DNA of 49,422 nucleotides from Actinomycetota bacterium (GCA_019240215.1 JAFAYQ010000015.1:1-49422), one strand, 5' to 3'; counted from the first letter of the stretch, positions 32,325 through 41,374 are shown. A program made the numbers and translations. The notes: generated by a model from the letters alone, not told the origin.

Positions 32325-32330
32325 TACAGT
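32325..32330 (+). promoter_or_regulatory. Probable -10 box of the fab operon
   Basis: TACAGT fits the actinobacterial TANNNT -10 pattern and would start transcription about 7 bases downstream, leaving a very short leader before the GTG start of fabD at 32344. Confidence 0.5.
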
Positions 32331-32343
32331 GCAGGCTAGGACG

Positions 32344-33378
32344 GTGCTCGTCATAACCGCTCCTGGCCAGGGGGCTCAGACCCCCGGCTTCCTCTCGCCC
32401 TGGCTCGAGATCCCTGGTGTCGCCGAACGGCTCGCCGGGTGGTCTGAGCTGGCCGAATGCGACCTGATCAAGTACGGCACGACCGGGACCGAGGCGGAGA
32501 TCAAGGACACCGCGGTGGCCCAGCCGCTGCTGGTGGCGGCCGCCCTGGCGGCCGCGGAGGCGCTGTTCGACGGCGAGCTTCCGGCTCGCGGCCCAGGTCT
32601 GGCCACCGCCGGTCACAGCGTCGGTGAGCTGGCGGCCGGGGCGATCGCCGGGGTGCTCAGCCCAGCCGACGCGCTGCGGCTGGTCGCCGTGCGCGGGCGG
32701 GCGATGGCGGCCGCGTCGACCGTGCAGCCGACCGGGATGACGGCGCTGCTGGGCGGGGACGAGAAGGAAGTGCTGGCCTCGATCGAGGCGCACGGGCTGA
32801 CCCCGGCCAACGTCAACGCGACCGGGCAGATCGTGGCCGCGGGCACGCTCGAGCAGCTGGCCGCGTTCGCGGCTGACCCGCCGCCCAAGGCCCGGTTGCG
32901 GCCGCTGTCGGTGGCCGGTGCCTTCCACACCGTGCACATGGCGCCGGCGGTGGACGCGCTGCGGACCGCCGCCGCGACCGTCACGGTCAGCGACCCGCAG
33001 ATCGTCCTGCTCTCCAATCGGGACGGCGCCGTGGTCACGACCGGCGCCGACTGGCTCGAGCGCATCGTCGGCCAGGTGGCCGCGCCGGTGCGCTGGGACC
33101 AGTGCCAGCACACGCTGGCCGACCTCGGTGTGCAGGCGCTGATCGAGCTGCCGCCGGCCGGGACGCTGACCGGCATCGCCCGCCGCGCCCTGCCGGGCGT
33201 GGCCCTACAGGCGGTCAAGACTCCCGACGATCTGGACGCGGCGCGCAAGCTCATCGCCGAATACGGCGCTGACGACCGCGCTGACCACGGCAACGACGCC
33301 GGACCCGACTCGACCGGCCCCGCGGCCGGATCCGCCGAGGCCGGATCCGCCTCAGCCAACCCCACGGAGGGATCATGA
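32344..33378 (+). CDS. fabD: Malonyl-CoA:ACP transacylase
   Basis: The 344-residue protein transfers malonyl groups from CoA to acyl carrier protein. It starts at the GTG (MLVITAPGQGAQTPGF), the usual N-terminus of actinobacterial FabD. GQGAQ is at residues 8-12, the nucleophile Ser92 lies in GHSVGELAAG, and a catalytic His near 198 lies in GAFHTVHMAPA. A longer upstream frame adds residues with no family likeness. The C-terminus has an extra Ala/Gly/Asp-rich tail (about 30 residues). It is the first gene of the fab operon and overlaps the next gene by four bases. Confidence 0.95.
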   Translation: MLVITAPGQGAQTPGFLSPWLEIPGVAERLAGWSELAECDLIKYGTTGTEAEIKDTAVAQPLLVAAALAAAEALFDGELPARGPGLATAGHSVGELAAGAIAGVLSPADALRLVAVRGRAMAAASTVQPTGMTALLGGDEKEVLASIEAHGLTPANVNATGQIVAAGTLEQLAAFAADPPPKARLRPLSVAGAFHTVHMAPAVDALRTAAATVTVSDPQIVLLSNRDGAVVTTGADWLERIVGQVAAPVRWDQCQHTLADLGVQALIELPPAGTLTGIARRALPGVALQAVKTPDDLDAARKLIAEYGADDRADHGNDAGPDSTGPAAGSAEAGSASANPTEGS

Positions 33379-33749
33379 CCATCTCCATGCCTGCCGGCCC
33401 GGTCACCAGGCCGGCGGCCGAGGAGTATGACTGGGACGGCGAGGCCGGCTTCGGCATCGGCGGCGAGCTGCCCGAGTGGCGGCTGGTGGTCGCCCCCGCC
33501 CGCGGCATCTTCCACGCGCCCGAGCCAGCCACTAGCAACGAGCTGACCAGCGAGGACAGCCCGCTGCCGGTGGACCAGCAGACCGGCGGGACCATGCTCG
33601 GCCACATCGAGGCCCGGCGCGACCAGCAGCCCATCGTCGCCCCCTGGCGCGGCGCGATCATCGAGTGGCTGGTGCAGGACGGCGACCCGGTCGGCCTCGG
33701 CCAGCCGGTCGCGCGGCTGCTGCCAGACGACGTGCGCACCATCGCTTAG
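33375..33749 (+). CDS. Biotinyl/lipoyl-domain-like protein without any lysine
   Basis: The 124-residue product resembles a biotin carboxyl carrier or lipoyl domain: RLVVAPARGIFHAPE as the first half-barrel, and GGTMLGHIEARRDQQPIVAP, WRGAIIEWLVQDGDPVGLGQ and PVARLLP as the second. In the usual EAMKM beta-turn the sequence here reads EARRD, and the protein contains no lysine at all, so it cannot carry biotin or lipoate. It also has no cysteine. The ATG overlaps the fabD stop (ATGA), so the two are translationally coupled. A structural or regulatory role with FabD, FabH or the carboxylase is possible. I know no characterised protein of this kind. Confidence 0.8.
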   Translation: MTISMPAGPVTRPAAEEYDWDGEAGFGIGGELPEWRLVVAPARGIFHAPEPATSNELTSEDSPLPVDQQTGGTMLGHIEARRDQQPIVAPWRGAIIEWLVQDGDPVGLGQPVARLLPDDVRTIA

Positions 33750-33762
33750 GCGGTTGAGACTG

Positions 33763-34731
33763 ATGCAGCTACCCGAACCCGTCACCGGCGCCCGGATCCT
33801 CGCGTTCGGCGGCTACCAGCCGGACAACGTCGTCACCAACGACGACCTCGCCCAGGTCATGGACACCAACGACGAGTGGATCCGCAGCCGCGTCGGCATC
33901 ATCAGCCGCCGGATCGCCGGGCCGGAAGAGACCGTGACCGACATGGCGGTGGCGGCGGCGGGCAAGGCGATCGCCGGCAGCGGGGTCAGCCCGGCCGACA
34001 TCGACCTGGTCATCGTGGCGACCTGCAGCACCGAGGCGCCGATCCCGAACGCGTCGGCCAGCGTGGCCAGCCGGCTCGGCATCCACGCGCCGGGGGCCTA
34101 CGACCTCAACGCCGCCTGCGCCGGGTTCTGTTACGGACTGGCCAACGCCAGCGACGCGATCCGGGCCGGCAGCGCCCGGAACGTGCTGGTCATCGGGTCA
34201 GAGAAGATGTCCGCCTGGATAGACCCGGAGGACCGGTCGACCCGGATCATCTTCGCCGACGGAGCTGGGGCGGCCGTGGTCGGCCCGGTCGAGAACCCCG
34301 GTGACGAGCCCGGCATCGGCCCGGTGGTGTGGGGCAGCGCCGGCGCCATCGCCGATCGGATCGTCATCAAGGACCGGACGTCGTTCCTGGTCCAGGAGGG
34401 CCAGTCGGTGTTCCGGTGGGCCACCACCGAACTCCACCCGACCGCGCTGAGCGCCCTCGACCAGGCCGGGGTCAAGGTCGAGGATCTGGCGGCGTTCGTC
34501 CCGCACCAGGCCAACCTGCGCATCGTCGAGGCGCTGGCCCGCAAGATCGGGGTACCGCGCGAGCGGGTGGCGGATGACATCCAGTACGCCGGCAACACCT
34601 CGTCGGCGTCGATCCCGCTGGCGCTGGCCCGGATGACCGAGCACGGCGAGCTGCCGTCCGGCAGTCCGGCCCTGCTGATGGGGTTCGGCGCGGGCATGTG
34701 CTACGCCGCGCAGGTGATCACGGTACCCTAG
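33763..34731 (+). CDS. fabH: Beta-ketoacyl-ACP synthase III
   Basis: The 322-residue thiolase-fold enzyme starts fatty-acid chains by condensing an acyl-CoA with malonyl-ACP. The catalytic triad is complete: Cys119 in LNAACAGFCYG, His248 in VPHQANLRI and Asn278 in QYAGNTSSAS. The terminal GFGAGMCYAAQV is typical. The ATG at 33763 was preferred over the TTG at 33754 because it gives the usual short N-terminus before GARILAFGGYQP. It lies 13 bp after the biotinyl-like gene. Branched-chain primers are likely, as in related actinobacteria, but this is not shown by the sequence. Confidence 0.95.
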   Translation: MQLPEPVTGARILAFGGYQPDNVVTNDDLAQVMDTNDEWIRSRVGIISRRIAGPEETVTDMAVAAAGKAIAGSGVSPADIDLVIVATCSTEAPIPNASASVASRLGIHAPGAYDLNAACAGFCYGLANASDAIRAGSARNVLVIGSEKMSAWIDPEDRSTRIIFADGAGAAVVGPVENPGDEPGIGPVVWGSAGAIADRIVIKDRTSFLVQEGQSVFRWATTELHPTALSALDQAGVKVEDLAAFVPHQANLRIVEALARKIGVPRERVADDIQYAGNTSSASIPLALARMTEHGELPSGSPALLMGFGAGMCYAAQVITVP

Positions 34732-34800
34732 CCGGGCTTCCGACCAGCATGGACGAAGTTTTGGCGGCAAGAAAACCACAGTGATGGGAGATAGCGACAG

Positions 34801-35049
34801 ATGGCACTGAGCGAGCAGGAGATCCTCGCGGGTCTTGGGGAGATCGTCGACGAGATCGCCGGCGTGCCCGCCGACGAAGTGACGCCCGAGAAGAGCTTCG
34901 TCGACGACCTCGACATCGACTCGCTGTCGATGGTGGAGATCGCGGTGGCGGCGCAGGACAAGTTCGGCGTGGAAATCCCCGATGACCAGCTCAAGGACCT
35001 CAAGACGGTCCAGGACGTCATCAACTACGTGCACAAGAACGCCAGCTGA
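34801..35049 (+). CDS. acpP: Acyl carrier protein
   Basis: The 82-residue acidic protein has the phosphopantetheine attachment site DIDSLSMVE with Ser41, preceded by DEVTPEKSFVDDL and followed by the usual helices. It carries growing acyl chains between the Fab enzymes. GGGAGATAGCGACAG precedes the ATG. Gaps of 69 bp before and 84 bp after it are the widest within the operon and could hold extra promoter or attenuator signals for this highly needed protein. One small hairpin (GGCGGG, ACGA loop, CCCGCC, 35065-35080) follows it. Confidence 0.96.
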   Translation: MALSEQEILAGLGEIVDEIAGVPADEVTPEKSFVDDLDIDSLSMVEIAVAAQDKFGVEIPDDQLKDLKTVQDVINYVHKNAS

Positions 35050-35133
35050 CCGCCTGGTCACCTGGGCGGGACGACCCGCCGGAGCCCTGAACCGACGGGG
35101 TCCGGCGGGATGAGATTTGAGGAGCCGATCACA

Positions 35134-36381
35134 GTGGGCACCAACGACAGGAGCGTCGTCGTCACGGGAATGGGCGCAACCACGCCCCTCGGCGGCGACG
35201 TCGCATCGACCTGGTCGGCGATGCTGGCCGGGCGCAGCGGGGTCAAGGCGCTGACCGAGGACTGGGCCAAGGATCTGCCGGCCCGGATCGCGGGCGTGGC
35301 CGCCGTCGACCCGGCCGAGATCGTGGGCCGCGTCCAGGCCCGCCGGATGGACCGCTGCGAGCAGTTCGCGGTCGTGGCGGCCCGCGAGGCCTGGGCCGAC
35401 GCCGGTGCGCCGGAGGTCGACCCGGAACGGCTCGGTGTGTCGGTGACCAGCGGTATCGGCGGGATCGGCTCCACCCTGGCGGCCTACGACGTGCTCAAGG
35501 AAAAGGGCTGGCAGCGGATCAACCCGTTCACCGTGCCGATGCTGATGCCGAACGGCTCGGCCGGGCTCATCAGCATCGAGCTGGGTGCCCAGGCCGGAGC
35601 CCACGCGCCGGTCAGCGCCTGCGCGTCCGGGGCCGAGGCGGTCGGCTACGCCATCGACATGATCAAATCCGGCCGGGCCGATGTGGTGGTCGCGGGCGGC
35701 ACCGAAGCGGCGATCATGGCCCTCAACCTGGGCGCGTTCGCGGTGATGCGGGCGCTGTCGCTGCGCAACGACGAGCCCGAGCGGGCGTCGCGCCCGTGGG
35801 ACAAGGGCCGGGACGGCTTCGTGCTCGGCGAGGGGGCCGGCATGATGGTGCTGGAGTCGGCCGAGCACGCGGCCGCCCGGGGCGCCAACGTCTACGCGAT
35901 CGCGGCCGGGGCCGGGTACTCCTCGGACGGGCACCACATCGCGCACCCGCACCCGGAAGGGGCCGGGGTCAGGCTGGCCATGCAGCGCGCGCTGGCCAAC
36001 GCGGGTGTCTCCGCCGACCAGATCGCCCACGTCAACGCCCATGCCACCTCCACGCCGGAAGGCGACGTGCTGGAGGCCCAGGCCATCCGGTCCGCGCTGG
36101 GCGAGGACGCCGAGCGGGTGATCGTCTCTTCCACCAAGTCGATGACCGGCCACCTGCTGGGCGGGGCGGGCGCGGTGGAATCGGTCGCCGCCATCATGGC
36201 CCTCAAGGACCGGGTGGCGCCGCCCACGATCAACCTCGAAGTTCCCGACGATGGTGTCGAAGTGACCGTGTCCAGCGAGCCGCGGCCGCTGAACGCAGGC
36301 GGCCGGGAGCCGATGGCGGTGCTGAACAACGCCTTTGGCTTCGGCGGCCACAACGTTTCGGTTGTCTTCGTCGCACCGTAA
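35134..36381 (+). CDS. fabF: Beta-ketoacyl-ACP synthase II
   Basis: The 415-residue elongating condensing enzyme has the Cys-His-His triad: Cys163 in PVSACASGAEAVG, His303 in VNAHATSTPEGD and His340 in TKSMTGHLLGGAGA. GAGGAG with suitable spacing indicates the GTG at 35134 (MGTNDRSVVVTGMGATTPLG). An ATG at 35110 is in frame but lacks a ribosome site. It condenses acyl-ACP with malonyl-ACP in the cytoplasm. It is followed by accD after 21 bp. Confidence 0.96.
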   Translation: MGTNDRSVVVTGMGATTPLGGDVASTWSAMLAGRSGVKALTEDWAKDLPARIAGVAAVDPAEIVGRVQARRMDRCEQFAVVAAREAWADAGAPEVDPERLGVSVTSGIGGIGSTLAAYDVLKEKGWQRINPFTVPMLMPNGSAGLISIELGAQAGAHAPVSACASGAEAVGYAIDMIKSGRADVVVAGGTEAAIMALNLGAFAVMRALSLRNDEPERASRPWDKGRDGFVLGEGAGMMVLESAEHAAARGANVYAIAAGAGYSSDGHHIAHPHPEGAGVRLAMQRALANAGVSADQIAHVNAHATSTPEGDVLEAQAIRSALGEDAERVIVSSTKSMTGHLLGGAGAVESVAAIMALKDRVAPPTINLEVPDDGVEVTVSSEPRPLNAGGREPMAVLNNAFGFGGHNVSVVFVAP

Positions 36382-36402
36382 GCCGTCCGGAGGAGAACTC
36401 AA

Positions 36403-37857
36403 GTGACCGTTCTGGATAACTCACGCCCATCGCAGCCGGACTCGGCCCACGTTCCGGCCCAGACGGCGGCGACGGCGACCGACCTCAACCTGCCGCGCGA
36501 CCCGATCGCGCGGATGGAGGCGCTGTTCGACCCGGGCACGCTCGACCTGATCACGCCGGACGACGGCAGCGGCGCCATCGCCGGTACTGGGCTGATCCAC
36601 GGGACCGGGGCGGTCGCGTTCGCCTCCGACCCGCGGACCCAGGGCGGCGCGATGGGTGAGGCGGGCTGCGCGGCGATCGTGGCCGCCTACGACGAGGCCG
36701 TGACCCGCGGCGTGCCGGTCATCGGCCTGTGGCACTCCGGCGGCGCCCGGCTGGCGGAGGGGGTGGCCAGCCTGCACGCGGTCGGCGCGGTGTTCGCGGC
36801 CATGACCCGCGCCTCCGGGGCGGTGCCGCAGATCTCGGTGGTGCTCGGCCCGGCGGCCGGCGGCGCCGCCTACGGGCCCGCCCTGACCGACATCACGATC
36901 CTCTCCGGCCACGGCCGGATCTTCGTGACCGGCCCCGACGTGGTGCGCAGCGTGACCGGTGAGGACGTCGACATGGCCCGCCTCGGCGGTCCCGAGCCGC
37001 ACTCCCGCCGGTCCGGGGTGACCGCGATCGTGACCGAGAACGACGCCGACGCGATCGCCGACGCCCGGCGGCTGGCCAGCCTGCTCGGCGACCACGGCAA
37101 GGTCTCGGCCGACGTCGCCGAGGCGGATTTCGCCGGCCTGATGCCGGAGTCGCCGCGCCGCGCCTACGACGTGCACCCGATCATCAACCGGCTGCTGGAC
37201 GAGCCCGGGATCGAGCTGTTCCCCAAGTGGGCGCCGAACATGGTCACCGTGCTCGGGCGGCTGGGCGGCGGCACCGTGGGCGTGGTGGCCAACAACCCGC
37301 TGCGGCTGGGCGGCTGCCTGGACTCGATCTCGGCCGAAAAGGCGTCCCGGTTCGTGCGGATGTGCGACGCGTTCGGCATCCCGCTCGTCGTCCTGGTCGA
37401 CACCCCCGGCTACCTGCCCGGCGTCGGGCAGGAGTGGGACGGCGTGGTCCGCCGCGGCGCCAAGCTGCTGCACGCGTTCGCCGAGTGCGTGGTGCCCCGG
37501 GTCACCCTGGTCACCCGCAAGTCCTACGGCGGCGCCTACATCGCGATGAACTCCCGCTCGCTGGGCGCGACCAAGGTCTACGCCTACCCGGACGCGCAGG
37601 TGGCGGTGATGGGCGCGGTGGCCGCGATCCGGATCCTGCACCGGCGCACGCTGGCCGCGACCGAACCCGAGAAGCTGTCCGAGACCGAGGCCGAGCTGGC
37701 CGCCGAGCACGAGCGGACCGTCGGCGGTCTGCAGCGGGCGCTCGACATCGGCGTGGTCGACGAGGTCATTGATCCGGCCCAGACCCGGGTGATGATCGCC
37801 CGCGCCATCGCCGAGGCCCCGCAGGCCCGCGGCGGGCATCGCAACATCCCGCTTTAA
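36403..37857 (+). CDS. accD: Acyl-CoA carboxylase carboxyltransferase subunit (AccD type)
   Basis: The 484-residue protein combines the two crotonase-like carboxyltransferase halves, as in acetyl/propionyl-CoA carboxylase beta chains. Oxyanion-hole glycines are in LGPAAGGAAYGPALTDI in the first half and in TLVTRKSYGGAYIAMNSRSL in the second; the biotin-pocket segment VLVDTPGYLPGVGQEWDGVV is also clear. It makes malonyl-CoA (or methylmalonyl-CoA) with a biotinylated alpha chain encoded elsewhere. GGAGGAG eight bases before the GTG supports the start. It closes the fab operon, tying malonyl-CoA supply to its use. Confidence 0.93.
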   Translation: MTVLDNSRPSQPDSAHVPAQTAATATDLNLPRDPIARMEALFDPGTLDLITPDDGSGAIAGTGLIHGTGAVAFASDPRTQGGAMGEAGCAAIVAAYDEAVTRGVPVIGLWHSGGARLAEGVASLHAVGAVFAAMTRASGAVPQISVVLGPAAGGAAYGPALTDITILSGHGRIFVTGPDVVRSVTGEDVDMARLGGPEPHSRRSGVTAIVTENDADAIADARRLASLLGDHGKVSADVAEADFAGLMPESPRRAYDVHPIINRLLDEPGIELFPKWAPNMVTVLGRLGGGTVGVVANNPLRLGGCLDSISAEKASRFVRMCDAFGIPLVVLVDTPGYLPGVGQEWDGVVRRGAKLLHAFAECVVPRVTLVTRKSYGGAYIAMNSRSLGATKVYAYPDAQVAVMGAVAAIRILHRRTLAATEPEKLSETEAELAAEHERTVGGLQRALDIGVVDEVIDPAQTRVMIARAIAEAPQARGGHRNIPL

Positions 37858-37870
37858 GCGGGCGCCGGTC

Positions 37871-37876
37871 TAGGCT
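37871..37876 (+). promoter_or_regulatory. -10 box for a leaderless transcript (ABC transporter)
   Basis: TAGGCT lies exactly 6 nt before the GTG start at 37883 and no Shine-Dalgarno is present, the typical layout of actinobacterial leaderless genes. Confidence 0.55.
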
Positions 37877-37882
37877 GACCGC

Positions 37883-38752
37883 GTGAGGTTGCTGGGGGTC
37901 AGCAAGCGGTACCGGGTACGCGGGGACTGGGTGCTGCGTGACATCGACGCGGAGCTGGCACCCAGACAGCTGATCCGGCTGACCGGGCCGAACGGGTGCG
38001 GCAAGTCCACGCTGCTGCGGCTGGTGTGCGGGGCGTCGGCCCCCAGCCGCGGCCGGATCACCGCCCGCCCGCCGCTCGGCCAGGCCGGTTACGTGCCGGA
38101 ACGGTTCCCGCCCGAGTTGCCGTTCACCGCCCAGGAGTACCTGACCCACCTGGGCCGGGTGCGCGGGCTGCGCGGCGCCCGGCTCGACGGGGCCGTGATC
38201 GCCTCGATCGAGCGGCTCAGCCTCGGCCAGTACGCGAGCCGGCCGCTGCGGGAGCTGTCCAAGGGCAACTGCCAGAAGGTGGCGGTCGCCCAGGCGCTGC
38301 TCGGCGAGCCTGAGCTGCTCGGCCTGGACGAGGCCTGGACCGGGCTCGACGCCGAGACCCGGGCGGTGCTCGACCAGATGGTCGAGCAGCGGGTGGCGGC
38401 GGGGGCGACGGTGCTGTTCGTCGACCACGATCCGGCCCGGCTGGCGGGGCGGGCGAGCACTCAGTGGGCCTTGAGCGACGGGCAGCTGATTGAGTCTCTC
38501 GCGACCAATGAGATCCGTGCTTCTCATCAGGCTGACGTGACGACCCCAACCGGTCCGCTGCAATCGATCGTTATTGAGTTTTCTGGGCTCAGGAGTGAGC
38601 TGGGGGCGCTGCGGGGACTGAGGGGTGTCGTGTCGGCTGAGGTGGCTGACGGGGTAGGGCGCGTCATCGTGTCGGCCGGACGGTCGGATGACGTGTTGCG
38701 GTGGCTGCTTAGTGTGGGCGGGGCGCACATTGATCGGGTGGGCCAGCGGTGA
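37883..38752 (+). CDS. ABC transporter ATP-binding protein
   Basis: The 289-residue ATPase has Walker A GPNGCGKST, a signature LSKGNCQKVAVAQALL, Walker B LLGLDEAW with the catalytic Glu replaced only in context (LDEA), and the H-loop His in LFVDHDPARLAG. The signature LSKGN differs from the usual LSGGQ, as in some exporters of the Wzm/EcsA kind. The C-terminal 80 residues form a small regulatory or dimerisation region with somewhat more A/T third positions. The partner membrane protein overlaps by four bases. Substrate and direction are unknown; export is more likely because no binding protein is present. Confidence 0.9.
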   Translation: MRLLGVSKRYRVRGDWVLRDIDAELAPRQLIRLTGPNGCGKSTLLRLVCGASAPSRGRITARPPLGQAGYVPERFPPELPFTAQEYLTHLGRVRGLRGARLDGAVIASIERLSLGQYASRPLRELSKGNCQKVAVAQALLGEPELLGLDEAWTGLDAETRAVLDQMVEQRVAAGATVLFVDHDPARLAGRASTQWALSDGQLIESLATNEIRASHQADVTTPTGPLQSIVIEFSGLRSELGALRGLRGVVSAEVADGVGRVIVSAGRSDDVLRWLLSVGGAHIDRVGQR

Positions 38753-39408
38753 TGGCGTTGCTGCGGTACCAGGTGGCGCTGCTGGGGCGGTCGCACCGCT
38801 GGCTGCCACCGGTGCTGCTGTACGCGGCGGCGGTGGTGTCGGGGTCGTTCGAGGGGATGCCGCTGGCGGACGGGCTGGGCTGGAGCAGCGCGGCGCTGGT
38901 GCCGGTGGTCGGGTGGTTCACCCGGTCGGCGCTGACCGCGGAGCCGGCCCCGGCCCGGGCGTGCCTGGCCACGATGGCCGGGCCCCGGCGGGCGCAGCTG
39001 GCCACGCTGACGGCGGCGCTGGCGGGCGGGGTGCTGCTGGGGGTACTGGGGGCGGGGTTCGAGCTGGCCATCACCAGGTGGCCGACCGCCGGGGCGGGGC
39101 AGCCGACGGCGGGCGGGCTGGCGTTCGCGGGGGTCGCGGCCGGGCTGACCTGCCTGCTCATCGGGTCGGCGATCGGGGCGCTGTGCAACCCGCCGCTGAT
39201 CCGCCACCGCGGCTACGCGGTGATGTCGACCGCGGCCGTGGCCATCGCCGCCGTCGCCGCGTCCGGCTCCCCTGCCAACGCCGCCATCCGCGCCACCTCG
39301 GCCACACAAGGGCACCCGCTGCCGTGGGTGCCAGTGCTCATCGCGGTGGTGCTGGCCGCGGTGGCCTGGACCGCCTCGGTGCTGACGGCCCCGCATCGGG
39401 CCACCTGA
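38749..39408 (+). CDS. ABC transporter membrane subunit
   Basis: The 219-residue protein has about six hydrophobic segments with short loops, the size of a half-transporter membrane domain. The first words GTGATG offer two adjacent starts, and the GTG overlaps the upstream TGA, so translation is coupled to the ATPase. No conserved family motif is recognised. It pairs with the ATPase as a simple two-gene exporter or membrane-remodelling system. Confidence 0.8.
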   Translation: MMALLRYQVALLGRSHRWLPPVLLYAAAVVSGSFEGMPLADGLGWSSAALVPVVGWFTRSALTAEPAPARACLATMAGPRRAQLATLTAALAGGVLLGVLGAGFELAITRWPTAGAGQPTAGGLAFAGVAAGLTCLLIGSAIGALCNPPLIRHRGYAVMSTAAVAIAAVAASGSPANAAIRATSATQGHPLPWVPVLIAVVLAAVAWTASVLTAPHRAT

Positions 39409-39515
39409 CCGCCCGTCCGCCCGCAGCCCGGGCGTCCGCTCGGTGACGGCCTCGGGCGGTTGGTCCCGCTGCCTCAGCCGCCGTCCGGACCGCTCGCCAT
39501 CGTCCCGCCCATGAT

Positions 39516-39528
39516 CATTTTTAAAATG
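39516..39528. repeat. AT-rich palindrome between convergent genes
   Basis: CATTTTTAAAATG is a 13-bp palindrome in otherwise very GC-rich DNA, in the 188-bp gap between the converging ABC permease and prcA genes. It may help end transcription. Nothing else is visible in the gap. Confidence 0.4.
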
Positions 39529-39596
39529 TGGTGACGAGCCGGGGTTGGGCGTGGCGCGGGCGAGCTGGGTGGGTGGCCGGGACGGACGGGCGACGG

Positions 39597-40442
39597 TCAG
39601 TCGGGGTCGGTGCTGGTGCCGGGGGTCGGGTTGCCGTCGTCGGGGGCGGTGGGGCCGATCGCGGTGTCGTCGGAGCCGGCGCTGAGGGGGGAGCCGGACT
39701 CGGCGGACGAGGCTGAGTCGGTGGGCCCGGCGGCGGGGCGGCTTTCGGCCAGGAGCTCCTCGAGGCGGGGGCCGGACAGGCGGCGGAACGTGCGGTGCGA
39801 GCGGGTCCGGTCGAGGATGGCGACCTCGAGCTGGCTGGCGGCCAGGTCGGGGCCCTCGCCGCCGTTGGTGCTGGCGGGGGCGCTGAGGGCGGTCAGGGCG
39901 GCCGACAGCGCTTCGGTCAGCGACAGCTCGGGCGAGTAGCTCTCCTTGAGGGCGGTGGAGACCTGGTCGGCCTGGCCGCCGATGGCGGCGAAGCCGTGCT
40001 CGTCGGCCACCGAGCCGTCAAAGGTGATGCGGTAGATCTGGTCGGCGTCCATGTTCTCGCCGACCTCGGCCACGATGATCTCGACCTCGAACGGCTTGCT
40101 GCTCTCGGTGAAGATCGTGCCCAGCTGCTGGGCGTACCAGTTGGCGATGCCGCGGGCGGTGACGTCGCGGCGGTCGAACTGGTAGCCGGTCACGTCGGCG
40201 TAGGTGACGCCGGCCTTGCGCAGGTTCTCGTACTCGTTGTAGCGGCCGACCGCGGCGAACGCGATCCGGTCGTAGATCTCGCTGATCTTGTGCAGCGCCC
40301 GCGACGGGTTCGGGGCGACGAACAAGATGCCGCCCGCGTACTGGATGACCACTCCGCTGCGACCGCGCGCGATTCCCTTGCGCGCGTAGTCGGCCTTGTC
40401 TTTCATCACCTGTTCAGGCGACACGTAGAACGGCATGGACAC
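39597..40442 (-). CDS. prcA: 20S proteasome alpha subunit
   Basis: The 281-residue protein has the alpha-type N-terminal gate ([20 protein letters not shown]) followed by [20 protein letters not shown] and [15 protein letters not shown] helix [20 protein letters not shown]. It lacks the N-terminal catalytic Thr. Alpha rings cap the core and bind the ARC ATPase. The C-terminal 60 residues are Ser/Asp/Pro-rich and disordered, longer than in Mycobacterium PrcA (about 248 residues). The GTG at 40440-40442 has AAGGAAG upstream. It is the last gene of the proteasome cluster, 45 bp after prcB. Confidence 0.96.
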   Translation of the reverse strand: MSMPFYVSPEQVMKDKADYARKGIARGRSGVVIQYAGGILFVAPNPSRALHKISEIYDRIAFAAVGRYNEYENLRKAGVTYADVTGYQFDRRDVTARGIANWYAQQLGTIFTESSKPFEVEIIVAEVGENMDADQIYRITFDGSVADEHGFAAIGGQADQVSTALKESYSPELSLTEALSAALTALSAPASTNGGEGPDLAASQLEVAILDRTRSHRTFRRLSGPRLEELLAESRPAAGPTDSASSAESGSPLSAGSDDTAIGPTAPDDGNPTPGTSTDPD

Positions 40443-40487
40443 CGCAGGCGCTTCCTTTACTCCGAGATGGGCGGGCGGGAGGTGGGG

Positions 40488-41339
40488 TTACTCGATCGGT
40501 GCTTTCGGGCCGTCCGGGGACTGCAGGCGCTCCTCGACCACCGACCGGGCGACCTCGGTGGCCTCAGCGTCGGACAGGCGGCTGAAGCCGTCGCCGGTGA
40601 CCACGGCCACGATCGGGAAGATCTGCCGGGTCAGGTCGGGGCCGCCGGTGGCCGAGTCGTCGTCGGCCGCGTCGTACAGCGCCTGCACGCAGACCCGCAC
40701 GACGTCCTGGGCGGACTGGCCGTCACGGTAGAGCTTCTTGAGCGCGCCGCGGGCGAAGACCGAACCGGAGCCGATCGAGTGGAAGCGGAACTCCTCGTAC
40801 GGGCCGCCCGCCACGTCGTAGCTGTAGATCCGGCCCTGGCCGGTGTCCTCGTCGTAGCCGGCGAACAGCGGCACCGCGACCAGGCCCTGCATGGCGGCGG
40901 CGATGTTGCCGCGGATCATGGTGGCCAGCCGGTTGGCCTTGCCCTCGAGGGACAGCGCGCGGCCTTCCATCTTCTCGTAGTGCTCGAGCTCGACCTGGAA
41001 CAGGCGGACGAACTCGAGGCCCACGCTGGCCGTGCCGGCGATCGCGATGGCGGAGAACTCGTCGCTGCGGAAGACCTTCTCCACGTCCCGCTTGACGATC
41101 ATGTTGCCCGCGGTCGCCCGGCGGTCGCCGGCCATCACCACGCCGCCGTCGAAGGTGGCGGTGACGATCGTGGTCGCGTGGGGCAGATCGGTCAGCTCGC
41201 CGCCGGCCGCTGGGGACCGGTGCGCCGCCGAGCCCGGCAGCAGGTCCGGGGCGTAGCCGGCCAGGAAGTCGGAGAACGACGAGATCCTGGGGGCGAGGAA
41301 CGCGCCAGGACGCCTGAACCCATCGAAGTCGGAGGCCAC
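40488..41339 (-). CDS. prcB: 20S proteasome beta subunit (catalytic)
   Basis: The 283-residue precursor carries a 55-residue propeptide. Cleavage before Thr56 (LPHA then [17 protein letters not shown]) exposes the N-terminal threonine nucleophile. The active-site Lys (around VKRDVEKVF) and [19 protein letters not shown] are typical. GGAAGGA six bases before the GTG at 41337-41339 marks the start; the ATG at 41360 is in frame but lacks a site. It has its own likely promoter, since a strong hairpin separates it from pup. Confidence 0.96.
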   Translation of the reverse strand: MASDFDGFRRPGAFLAPRISSFSDFLAGYAPDLLPGSAAHRSPAAGGELTDLPHATTIVTATFDGGVVMAGDRRATAGNMIVKRDVEKVFRSDEFSAIAIAGTASVGLEFVRLFQVELEHYEKMEGRALSLEGKANRLATMIRGNIAAAMQGLVAVPLFAGYDEDTGQGRIYSYDVAGGPYEEFRFHSIGSGSVFARGALKKLYRDGQSAQDVVRVCVQALYDAADDDSATGGPDLTRQIFPIVAVVTGDGFSRLSDAEATEVARSVVEERLQSPDGPKAPIE

Positions 41340-41374
41340 GCGGATCCTTCCGTATGTCAACGAAACCCTGAACA

